Assembly: GCA_025937115.1 (NCBI GenBank)
Contig: JAICSB010000199.1
Location: 1-6,216, forward strand
Length of the DNA: 6,216 nt
Direction of reading: 5' to 3'
Origin: Pseudonocardiaceae bacterium
GTDB lineage: Bacteria > Actinomycetota > Actinomycetes > Mycobacteriales > Pseudonocardiaceae
In this document: positions 1-4,417 of the stretch, piece by piece
How the letters are laid out: each line of letters opens with the position of its first letter
How positions within the stretch are numbered: the first letter of the stretch is position 1
Position numbers and translations under genes: made by a program
Notes under the pieces: model-generated
What the model saw: only the letters and a program-made list of their open reading frames with translations
The model's database searches: none
Told to the model about the DNA's origin: nothing

Positions 1-415
1 CGCTCATGATCAGCAGCGTGTCGAAGTGCCCTAGCAACGTCAGGTAGGGCTCCAGCGGGGTGCGAGGTTTGATCGCCAACCCGGCCAGCGCCCCGGCCGC
101 GCGCAGCTCACCGGCCAGCGCGAGCGGGTCTCGAACCGCCTCAATATGCACCGTGACGTTGCAGGCGCCGACCTCGGCGTACCCGGGGGCCCACCGGTCC
201 GGATCCGCAATCATGAGGTGGCAGTCCAGGGGGATGTCGGTAGCAGACCTCAAGGCCGAGACAACGGGCAGCCCGAGGGTTAGGGTGGGCGCGAAGTGAC
301 CGTCGATGACATCGATGTGCAACCAGTCCGCGCCCTCACCGTCCGGGTCCCGGACCGCATCCGCCTCCTCGGCCAGGCGCGCTAAGTCGGCCGAGAGAAT
401 GCTTGGTGCGATCAT
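1..415 (-). CDS. rpe: Ribulose-phosphate 3-epimerase, N-terminal part (runs off left edge)
   Basis: Interconverts D-ribulose 5-phosphate and D-xylulose 5-phosphate in the pentose phosphate (or Calvin) pathway; cytosolic TIM barrel. The 138 visible residues cover roughly the first 60% of a family usually near 220. They show the N-terminal [12 protein letters not shown] strand (Ser5), the metal-site strand [10 protein letters not shown] (His33, Asp35), DCHLMI (His66) and the helix start [18 protein letters not shown], very close to mycobacterial Rpe. The catalytic Asp of the C-terminal half is outside the window. The loop before the metal-site strand ([10 protein letters not shown]) is a few residues longer than I recall for mycobacterial Rpe. 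I chose ATG 415 because family homology begins there. In-frame GTG 430 and ATG 496 are alternatives, but none has a clear ribosome binding site, and ATG 496 would start close to or within IS-derived DNA. The native promoter may have been lost. It may be a second, accessory copy of rpe. Confidence 0.93.
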   Translation of the reverse strand, partial: MIAPSILSADLARLAEEADAVRDPDGEGADWLHIDVIDGHFAPTLTLGLPVVSALRSATDIPLDCHLMIADPDRWAPGYAEVGACNVTVHIEAVRDPLALAGELRAAGALAGLAIKPRTPLEPYLTLLGHFDTLLIMS

Positions 416-481
416 CGGCCAATGGTCCACGGACTGGAGAGTACGGCCACGGCAGCGCCGTGCGGCCACGACCAGCTGCTC

Positions 482-721
482 GCTGTCCGCGGCCATAGAT
501 CACAGACGTGTTCAACACGCCGCCAGCGCCGGCCCGGTTCGCGAGCCGCCGGGCTGGCCATGGCGTTCAAGCTCATCGAGGCTGCACAGACCCGCTGGCG
601 CACGGTCAACGCACCCCACCTCGTCGCTCTCGTCCGAGCCGGAGCCCGCTTCGACGCCGGCAAACTCATCGAGCGACCCGACGCTCACCCCATCGACACC
701 CCCACAGAGGCAGCCGCCTAA
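482..721 (+). pseudogene. IS256-family transposase, C-terminal remnant
   Basis: The reading frame ending in TAA at 719-721 carries the C-terminal signature of actinobacterial IS256 (mutator-type) transposases: PGSRAAGLAMAFKLIEAAQ, then RWRTVNAPHLVALVRAGARF, then a GKLIERP tail. Intact members are about 400 residues with a DDE catalytic core. Only about 65 residues are convincing here, so the catalytic domain is gone and the fragment cannot transpose. Homology is clear from about position 527. The part between about 482 and 526 (VRGHRSQTC and following residues) may be a mutated version of the usual TVRHR-TKGPGSR stretch, but it does not align cleanly. The left boundary faces the 5' end of the Rpe gene, so a deletion or recombination joined the two. 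The family assignment rests on recalled motifs. Confidence 0.82.
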
Positions 722-1023
722 AGATCTTGATCCACAGGTATTGACAATTGCTCAGATCGCCGCATTACCGCGGGATCCGAGCACGCGGTCGACTCATCAA
801 GCCCCAGGGCGCCGGCGGACTCCTGCCACTGACCGAGGGGCCGCCGTCTACCCGAGTCGGCATACATCAGCCGGGTGGCACTGGCCGACTTCCACGCGCC
901 GAACAGCGACTTCAGACCAATATGCGTGATGGGACCGAGAGCCCAGGATGTTGTCAGTCGTTCCCCTCGCGACGTGCGGTACGCCTTGTTTCCGGATGGC
1001 ACAGTGACTGGGCGGTCCGTCAT
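718..1023 (-). pseudogene. Unidentified gene cut short by the IS remnant (101 codons remain)
   Basis: The start is well supported: ATG at 1023 with GAGGAG (1031-1036) seven bases upstream. The product begins MTDRPVTVPSGNKAYRTSRG and has a basic, Trp/Gly-containing N-terminal region (SWALGPITHIGLKSLFGAWK, residues about 26-45). I recognise no family. From about residue 90 the frame enters the end of the IS256-type element, so the last residues (about QLSIPVDQDL) and the stop (TAG, 720-718) are IS-derived. The stop overlaps the transposase stop tail to tail. The native C-terminus is therefore missing, and the original length is unknown. It lies 38 bases downstream of a broken gene in the same direction, probably a former operon partner. 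It may be expressed as a truncated chimera or be dead. Confidence 0.55.
722..755 (+). mobile_element. Probable right end of the IS256-family element
   Basis: Directly after the transposase stop comes a short AT-richer stretch containing GATCCACAGGTATTGACAAT and then TGCTC. This resembles the end-proximal sequence that commonly follows the transposase gene in mycobacterial IS256-type elements. The matching left inverted repeat is absent, so the exact tip cannot be proved; about 750-755 is my estimate. The DNA to its right is a minus-strand gene fragment reading into the element. Confidence 0.5.
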
Positions 1024-1030
1024 GATGTTG

Positions 1031-1036
1031 CTCCTC
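1031..1036 (-). promoter_or_regulatory. Ribosome binding site of the truncated gene
   Basis: Reads GAGGAG on the minus strand with seven bases before ATG 1023. It is the main evidence that the 718-1023 frame starts a real gene rather than being an antisense open frame. Confidence 0.7.
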
Positions 1037-1061
1037 GTGCGACCTTGCGGGACGACGCCGG

Positions 1062-1278
1062 TCAGCGCGCCACGCCGGTGAGCGCGAAGAACTCCCGCCG
1101 GGATTGAGCGTCCTCACGCAGTAGCCCCGTGCCCGTTCGGAAAGGCCGTCGGGTCAAGCTCCCGCGGGGTAAGCAGCTCGGCGATGGAGGGCTTGGAGCG
1201 GCGAGGTGGCTCCAAGCCCCTCCACGGGCCTACGTTTCGCAGCGGGGGTAACGAACCGCAGACCCGGTCACGGCGTGA
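1062..1278 (-). pseudogene. Frame-shifted 3' gene remnant of unknown function
   Basis: Two minus-strand frames overlap in a way that suggests one broken gene. One frame is open from 1278 to TGA at 1116-1114 and reads ...RSKPSIAELLTPRELDP then TAFPNGHG. The other ends at TGA 1064-1062 and reads LLREDAQSRREFFALTGVAR. Both have high third-position G/C. Removing one base from the four-G run (plus-strand C run 1125-1128) joins them as ...TAFPNGHGLLREDAQ..., a smooth protein-like sequence. No start codon with a good ribosome binding site lies upstream, so the 5' part is lost or this is a C-terminal fragment. I do not recognise the family. It ends 38 bases before the truncated gene at 1023, consistent with a former operon. 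A sequencing indel is possible. Confidence 0.42.
1185..1224. repeat. Strong inverted repeat (15-bp stem, one bulge)
   Basis: The arm at 1185-1199 (TGGAGGGCTTGGAGC) is complementary to 1209-1224 (GCTCCAAGCCCCTCCA) with one bulged C and a nine-base loop (1200-1208). The innermost 11 bases pair perfectly. No U-run follows on either strand, so it is not a classical intrinsic terminator. It lies within the frame-shifted remnant downstream of the DoxX-like gene. It could be a U-less transcription stop, a leftover terminal repeat or a folded RNA element. Confidence 0.6.
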
Positions 1279-1287
1279 TCACGCCGT
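1270..1287. terminator. Perfect 18-bp palindrome after the DoxX-like gene
   Basis: ACGGCGTGATCACGCCGT is an exact dyad that begins just past the TAA (1291-1289) of the DoxX-like gene. It can fold as a 7-bp stem with a GATC loop. On the plus strand it is followed by TTTT (1287-1290). On the minus strand, where the gene lies, there is no T-run, so termination there would be U-independent, as is common in mycobacteria. A protein-binding site is the alternative. Confidence 0.5.
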
Positions 1288-1288
1288 T

Positions 1289-1723
1289 TTAGGATGTGCG
1301 CCCAATGGGCGCGTAGCGGGTGGCCAGCCGGGCCAGCGCTACCGCGGCGACGAGCAGCCCGACATCACGCAGCGCGATGTCGAAGAAGCCAGGGAAGCTC
1401 AGCAGGTCGATGATGATCCCGGCCAGCCATGCGGCCACCAGCCAGGCACCGAACCGTGGCGCTAGCGCGACCGCGATCCCGGCCACGATCTCGATCACGC
1501 CTACGGCGTACATCGCCTGCTGCGCGGTGCCGGGCACGATGCCATCGATCCACGGGGCCAAATAGCCCGGCCAGCGCACGAGCAGGTTGGCGAACTTGTC
1601 GAGCCCGAACAGGATCGGAGCCACGGTGAACACCGTGCGCAGCAGCAGGAAGGCCTGATACGCCGGGTCGGATCGGGCGGCCCGTCGGGCGATGCTCGAT
1701 GTCGACAGATCAGCTGTGGTCAT
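1289..1723 (-). CDS. DoxX-like four-helix membrane protein
   Basis: The 144-residue product has four predicted membrane segments (about residues 24-41, 70-87, 92-108 and 120-134) after a polar N-terminus. The segment LRTVFTVAPILFGLDKFANL, followed by the WPGYLAPWIDGIVPGTA loop and YAVGVIEIVAGIAVAL, is typical of the small DoxX-like proteins of actinobacteria. Their biochemical role is poorly defined; DoxX relatives are linked to quinone-coupled oxidation and, in mycobacteria, to a membrane oxidoreductase complex handling oxidative stress. The start ATG 1723 has AAGGAGG (1729-1735) five bases upstream. It has its own predicted promoter. Length and hydropathy fit an intact protein. The fold family is secure; the specific function is not. 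Confidence 0.88.
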   Translation of the reverse strand: MTTADLSTSSIARRAARSDPAYQAFLLLRTVFTVAPILFGLDKFANLLVRWPGYLAPWIDGIVPGTAQQAMYAVGVIEIVAGIAVALAPRFGAWLVAAWLAGIIIDLLSFPGFFDIALRDVGLLVAAVALARLATRYAPIGRTS

Positions 1724-1733
1724 GAGAACCTCC

Positions 1734-1763
1734 TTCTAAAAAAGATAAACGCTCTTATTAGAA
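1734..1763. promoter_or_regulatory. Possible operator dyad in the DoxX-like gene leader
   Basis: TTCTAA (1734-1739) and TTAGAA (1758-1763) form an inverted repeat separated by 18 bases. Extending the arms by two bases gives 7 of 8 matches. It spans the likely transcription start and ends at the ribosome binding site. It could be a repressor operator, but AT-rich DNA produces short dyads easily. Confidence 0.25.
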
Positions 1764-1791
1764 AGCTAGCTGCCCCGACGTCTTTCGTCAA
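1763..1791 (-). promoter_or_regulatory. Sigma-70/SigA-like promoter of the DoxX-like gene
   Basis: On the minus strand TTGACG (1791-1786) is followed after 17 bases by TAGCTT (1768-1763). This leaves a leader of roughly 30 bases before ATG 1723. The region is notably AT-rich (1734-1763) for this genome. An AGCTAGCT dyad (1764-1771) overlaps the proposed -10. This is a sequence match only. Confidence 0.5.
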
Positions 1792-1857
1792 GAGTTACTG
1801 TTTTTAGAACGGCTGCCTGCCGGGAGTCGCCGTGCGAGCCCAATTGCTGATGCGTGG

Positions 1858-2038
1858 TCAGCCGAGCATGCCCACCCACCAGTCGGCGATGACGGCCAGC
1901 ACCACGACCGACGACCACGGCGAGCACGACACCGGCCGCTGGCCAGGAGTGGTGGCCCCGTAGGAATACCTTGGGCAGCCCACTCCAGCCGACGCACCAT
2001 GGGATCCAGGCGCCCAGACGCGTTCCAGCGGTGCGCAA
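1858..2038 (-). pseudogene. Probable frame-shifted small single-pass membrane protein gene
   Basis: From TTG 2038 one frame reads RTAGTRLGAWIPWCVGWSG and later WPAAGVVLAVVVG, the first half of a membrane helix, then turns Arg/His-rich. A second frame, ending at TGA 1860-1858, reads VVVLAVIADWWVGMLG, the second half of such a helix with G or C at every third position. A single-base shift near 1901-1915 (GTCGTCGGTCGTGG on the minus strand) joins them into one uninterrupted hydrophobic segment with a Trp-rich C-terminus. The TTG lies 20 bases after the 109-residue gene, but I see no ribosome binding site. The gene may be dead, mis-sequenced or an accident of composition. No family is recognised. 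Confidence 0.38.
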
Positions 2039-2058
2039 GCTTGATCAGATCAGCGTTT

Positions 2059-2388
2059 CTAGTACACGTAGCCGATGCGGTGCCGAGTATGAGTACACGG
2101 GCCAGTGGAGGAATCGCGGAACAGCCGCAGCCCGCGTTCGGCCAACAATTCGTGGGCTAGGGCGTCGGGCTCTGGTTGAGAGATCGGCACGCCCGAGCTG
2201 ATCCAGTCCACGATCGTCTCGGGCACCGTGCCACCGTCGAGCTGGTGAAGCTCCAGCGTCCACGACGTTCCTACCGAGCGGCACCACACCACGGCCAGCA
2301 CTGGCGCTGTCGCGGCCACGTCGTCTGACGTTGGTGGCCCGACCGCATACTTCCCATTGGTTATCGTCGCAGTCTCGTTGGTTCTCAT
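2059..2388 (-). CDS. Orphan 109-residue protein
   Basis: I do not recognise a family. The start ATG 2388 has AAGGAG (2394-2399) five bases upstream. The product is soluble and mixed alpha/beta in appearance: a Thr-rich N-terminus, a hydrophobic strand (APVLAVVWCRSV, about 27-38), an amphipathic stretch containing TWTLELHQLDGG-like residues, then an acidic helix PDALAHELLAERGLRLFRDS (about 74-93) and a C-terminal tail ending GYVY. It has no signal peptide or membrane segment. It lies 51 bases downstream of the 111-residue orphan gene in the same direction, so the two are probably co-transcribed. Antisense frames cover the same DNA, but only this one has a good ribosome binding site. Confidence 0.68.
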   Translation of the reverse strand: MRTNETATITNGKYAVGPPTSDDVAATAPVLAVVWCRSVGTSWTLELHQLDGGTVPETIVDWISSGVPISQPEPDALAHELLAERGLRLFRDSSTGPCTHTRHRIGYVY

Positions 2389-2439
2389 CGTGGCTCCTTT
2401 CCAAGGCGTCCGTATGGTCAGGCGAACTCGGCGGCTGGT

Positions 2440-2775
2440 TTACCGCGGGCGTCCGCCGGTGATGCTTGGGGTGTAGATGTGGGTGGAATTGCCCTGTTGG
2501 GTTGCCCGCGTGCCATGTGCCTGGATCTTCAGCAGCTCGGCGATATGGTCGATGGCTCCGCATGTCTCGTGCAAGGCTTGGTGCGCTACGTTGGAAAGGC
2601 GCGGGCGAAATTGAACTTTGCTCATCGTGGCAAACTTCGCGTGCCACAGTCTGATGTGGTACTCCGCAATCGCTAGTGCGAGTTGCGCCTCATGCAGCTC
2701 AGTGAGGAGCCTGTCAGACTGATCGGCCGGCAGTGGGAATTGAGTAACCGGGGTGGCCGGGTCGGGGTAGTGCAT
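2440..2775 (-). CDS. Orphan 111-residue helical protein
   Basis: No family is recognised. ATG 2775 has GGAAGG (2783-2788) seven bases upstream. The central part is predicted to be two long helices: about residues 16-52 (SDRLLTELHEAQLALAIAEY and following) and about 60-88 (LSNVAHQALHETCGAIDHIA, ending ELLKIQAHG). The N-terminus is Pro-rich, and the C-terminus is Thr/Gly/Arg-rich and probably disordered. This suggests a small helical-hairpin adaptor rather than an enzyme. It is followed 51 bases later by the 109-residue gene and preceded by the slipin gene after 129 bases, all in one direction. An in-line TGCATGCA palindrome covers the start codon, probably by chance. Confidence 0.68.
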   Translation of the reverse strand: MHYPDPATPVTQFPLPADQSDRLLTELHEAQLALAIAEYHIRLWHAKFATMSKVQFRPRLSNVAHQALHETCGAIDHIAELLKIQAHGTRATQQGNSTHIYTPSITGGRPR

Positions 2776-2904
2776 GCAAACACCTTCCGAATGTGCGATG
2801 AGCGGTGGCGGGGTCCCCAGCGATGGCTCCTCACGGCGCGCGCATCACCGAGCCGGTGGTCGGTGCTTTGAGGGCTACGTCCGGTGGTGAGGTCGGAGTA
2901 GGGC
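2776..2904. other. Spacer between the slipin gene and the 111-residue gene
   Basis: This 129-base minus-strand leader contains an inverted repeat with arms CACCGA and TCGGTG (8-base loop, about 2845-2864) shortly after the slipin stop. It lacks a T-run, so it is only a weak terminator candidate. I see no convincing -35/-10 pair; read-through from the slipin gene is possible. Confidence 0.3.
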
Positions 2905-3783
2905 TTACCGGTCAGCTCGTGCGCCGTTGGGCGTGGCCGGGTCGAGGATGTTCGGGAGGTGCAGGTCGGGCGGTATCGACGAGCCAGCGGATGACGCTGG
3001 GGTAGCGGGGTCGGCGGGGCGGCCGGTTTCGGGGGGTGTTGCTCGTTCGAGGAAGCGGAGTAGTTCGACGGGAAAGGGCAGCACGAGGGTGGAGTTCTTC
3101 TCGGCGGCGACTTCGACGACGGTTTGGAGCAGGCGTAGTTGCAGCGCGGCGGGGTGCACGGTCATCGCTTCGGCGGCTTGGGCCAGTTTCTCTGAGGCTT
3201 GTAGCTCGCCGTCGGCGGTGATGACGCGGGCGCGTCGTTCCCGTTCGGCTTCGGCTTGGCGGGACATGGACCGCTTCATCGATTCGGGCAGTGCCACGTC
3301 TTTGATCTCGACGCGGTCGATGTGCACGCCCCAGCCCAGGGCTGGGCTGTCGATCATCAGTTCCAGGCCTTGGTTGAGGCGTTCCCGGTTGGACAGCAGG
3401 TCGTCGAGGTCGCTTTTGCCGATGATCGAGCGCAGTGAGGCCATCGCGACCTGGCGGATGGCGGAGTCGTAGTCCTGGACGTCGACGACTACCTTCACTG
3501 GGTCGATGACCCGGTAGTAGACGACGGCATCGACGCGGACTGTCACGTTGTCGCGGGTGATGCCGTCCTGGGCGGGCACCGGCATGGTGATGATCTGCAT
3601 GTTGACCTTTTGCAGACGGTCGGCGATCGGGGCGATCAGGGCGAGCCCGGGACCGCGGGTCACGGCGCGGACCCGCCCGAACCGGAACACGACGCCCCGC
3701 TCGAACTGTTTGATGATCCGAACACTGGTCCCGAGCCACATCGCGCCCAGCACCACGACCACTACCAGCACATAGATGATCAT
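2905..3783 (-). CDS. SPFH/Band 7 (stomatin-like, slipin-type) membrane protein
   Basis: A prokaryotic slipin: a membrane-anchored SPFH protein that oligomerises into scaffolds or microdomains and often cooperates with membrane proteases or stress functions. Residues 2-18 form an N-terminal membrane anchor (IIYVLVVVVVLGAMWLG). The SPFH domain spans about 22-185, with the hallmark IIKQFERGVVFRFGRV, GPGLALIAPIADRLQKVNMQ, the VDAVVYYRVIDPVKVVVDVQ block and LGWGVHIDRVEIKDVALPES. A charged coiled coil follows (about 185-225, AEAERERRARVITADGE and onward). The C-terminal 45 residues are Pro/Ala/Ser-rich, probably disordered, and not conserved in the family. Start ATG 3783 has GGAGA (3790-3794) six bases away. 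Length (292) is slightly above the usual 250-280. No NfeD-type partner is visible; the DUF3040 gene lies upstream instead. Confidence 0.96.
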   Translation of the reverse strand: MIIYVLVVVVVLGAMWLGTSVRIIKQFERGVVFRFGRVRAVTRGPGLALIAPIADRLQKVNMQIITMPVPAQDGITRDNVTVRVDAVVYYRVIDPVKVVVDVQDYDSAIRQVAMASLRSIIGKSDLDDLLSNRERLNQGLELMIDSPALGWGVHIDRVEIKDVALPESMKRSMSRQAEAERERRARVITADGELQASEKLAQAAEAMTVHPAALQLRLLQTVVEVAAEKNSTLVLPFPVELLRFLERATPPETGRPADPATPASSAGSSIPPDLHLPNILDPATPNGARADR

Positions 3784-3807
3784 TTCGTTTCTCCGGTGTC
3801 TACCCTC

Positions 3808-3836
3808 GGTGCCGCCGATCTGATTGTCTCGGCACC
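3808..3836. promoter_or_regulatory. Hairpin in the slipin leader
   Basis: GGTGCCG (3808-3814) pairs perfectly with CGGCACC (3830-3836) across a 15-base loop. It lies 25-53 bases ahead of the slipin start, within the probable 5' leader. It could influence translation or act as an operator. There is no T-run, so it is not a classical terminator. Confidence 0.3.
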
Positions 3837-3913
3837 CCGAAGGTCTTGTAGATCGATAACCAGTTCTGCTGGGTCCCTGCTCGTGGCGGGTTGAGTCGAC
3901 CGGTCACGGGGGG

Positions 3914-3923
3914 CGGGTACCCG
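3914..3923. repeat. Palindrome just after the DUF3040 gene
   Basis: CGGGTACCCG is an exact 10-bp dyad. With the next bases it forms an overlapping repeat with arms CGGGT and ACCCG (3914-3930). It follows the DUF3040 stop by about 25 bases and could be a U-less terminator. In such GC-rich DNA the significance is modest. Confidence 0.25.
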
Positions 3924-3947
3924 GGACCCGGCACCGTGCGCGGGCCG

Positions 3948-4256
3948 TCACGACCGTTGAGGGCTGGTGCCGTCGTGGCGACGCCGCGCTTCCCAACTCA
4001 CCCCGGCCAGCGCGGCCAGCGCCAGGGCGCTGATCGGTGATCCCGCCAGCAGCAGGATCACCCCGTACGTCGAGCTGAGTACGAGCAGGATTGTGTAGAT
4101 CCTCCGGGTCCAGTCCGGTGAGCCGCGGTGGGGGCGCTTCGCCGTGGTGTCCAGGGACTGCGTCTCGGTATCGAAGGACTGCGCAAAGCCCGGGTCCTCG
4201 ACCAGCAACTGGTGCTGGATCTCGTGTAACGCCTCGCGTTCGTGGTCACTGAGCAC
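3948..4256 (-). CDS. DUF3040 small membrane protein
   Basis: DUF3040 proteins are actinobacterial, about 90-140 residues, of unknown function. The N-terminal signature LSDHEREALHEIQHQLLVED (residues 2-21) followed by PGFAQSF matches the family, which typically reads LSEHEQR-LLEQIE-ALYAEDP. Two membrane segments follow (about 53-71 and 75-88), then a short basic tail. The start is GTG 4256 with AGGAGG (4263-4268) six bases upstream, an almost ideal site. It lies 164 bases upstream of the slipin gene in the same direction and has its own AT-rich upstream region with a palindrome. It could help organise or anchor the slipin, but this is inference from proximity only. Confidence 0.9.
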   Translation of the reverse strand: MLSDHEREALHEIQHQLLVEDPGFAQSFDTETQSLDTTAKRPHRGSPDWTRRIYTILLVLSSTYGVILLLAGSPISALALAALAGVSWEARRRHDGTSPQRS

Positions 4257-4324
4257 GACACACCTCCTGGGGGTGCCTGTCCGGTCGGCGCGATCTCGTC
4301 ACTGCACCCATCCGAACCGGATTC

Positions 4325-4339
4325 TATCGTAGCACGATA
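4325..4339. promoter_or_regulatory. 15-base perfect dyad, probable operator of the DUF3040 gene
   Basis: TATCGT-AGC-ACGATA is an exact inverted repeat in an island of low GC, 69-83 bases ahead of the DUF3040 start. On the minus strand the same bases include TACGAT, a plausible -10 element. A dimeric repressor of the TetR, GntR, MarR or PadR type could bind there. I cannot name the regulator. A terminator is unlikely: only six pairs, A/T-rich and without a T-run for the minus strand. Confidence 0.45.
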
Positions 4340-4346
4340 TAAAGTT

Positions 4347-4360
4347 GTCGGTAGTCGGTA
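4347..4360. repeat. Tandem GTCGGTA repeat next to the dyad
   Basis: GTCGGTA occurs twice without a gap (4347-4353 and 4354-4360), eight bases from the dyad and on the upstream side of the DUF3040 promoter region. Direct heptamer repeats near a -35 region are typical of activator sites, but two copies can arise by slippage. Confidence 0.3.
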
Positions 4361-4417
4361 TGCGCTCTCCTCGCCGAACGGATCAAGCGGTCCGCAGACA
4401 GCCCCGGTAGAGTTCAG

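Noticed and set aside
306..929. Long plus-strand open frame of 207 codons
   Set aside because: It runs antisense across rpe and then in a different frame through the transposase remnant. The product is Ser/Arg/Pro-rich low-complexity sequence with no motif, typical of a shadow frame in GC-rich DNA.
748..1107. Plus-strand frame of 119 codons between the IS end and the DoxX-like gene
   Set aside because: Starts inside the IS tip, has no ribosome binding site, has low-complexity Arg/Gly composition, and lies antisense to a gene with a good ribosome binding site.
2045..2647. 200-codon minus-strand open frame
   Set aside because: It overlaps both orphan genes in another frame, is His/Arg/Pro-rich and lacks a good ribosome binding site, whereas the two genes it shadows each have one.
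2771..2778. TGCATGCA palindrome over the start codon of the 111-residue gene
   Set aside because: An 8-bp dyad is expected by chance at this length, and nothing else around it suggests a binding site.
2912..3739. 275-codon minus-strand frame inside the slipin gene
   Set aside because: Arg/Pro-rich shadow. The other minus-strand frame encodes an unmistakable SPFH protein.
4257..4417. Intrinsic terminator after the malic-enzyme-like gene
   Set aside because: Only short 4-bp arms (CGGA/TCCG near 4379-4394) without a T-run were found. The better dyad at 4325-4339 fits an operator rather than a terminator.
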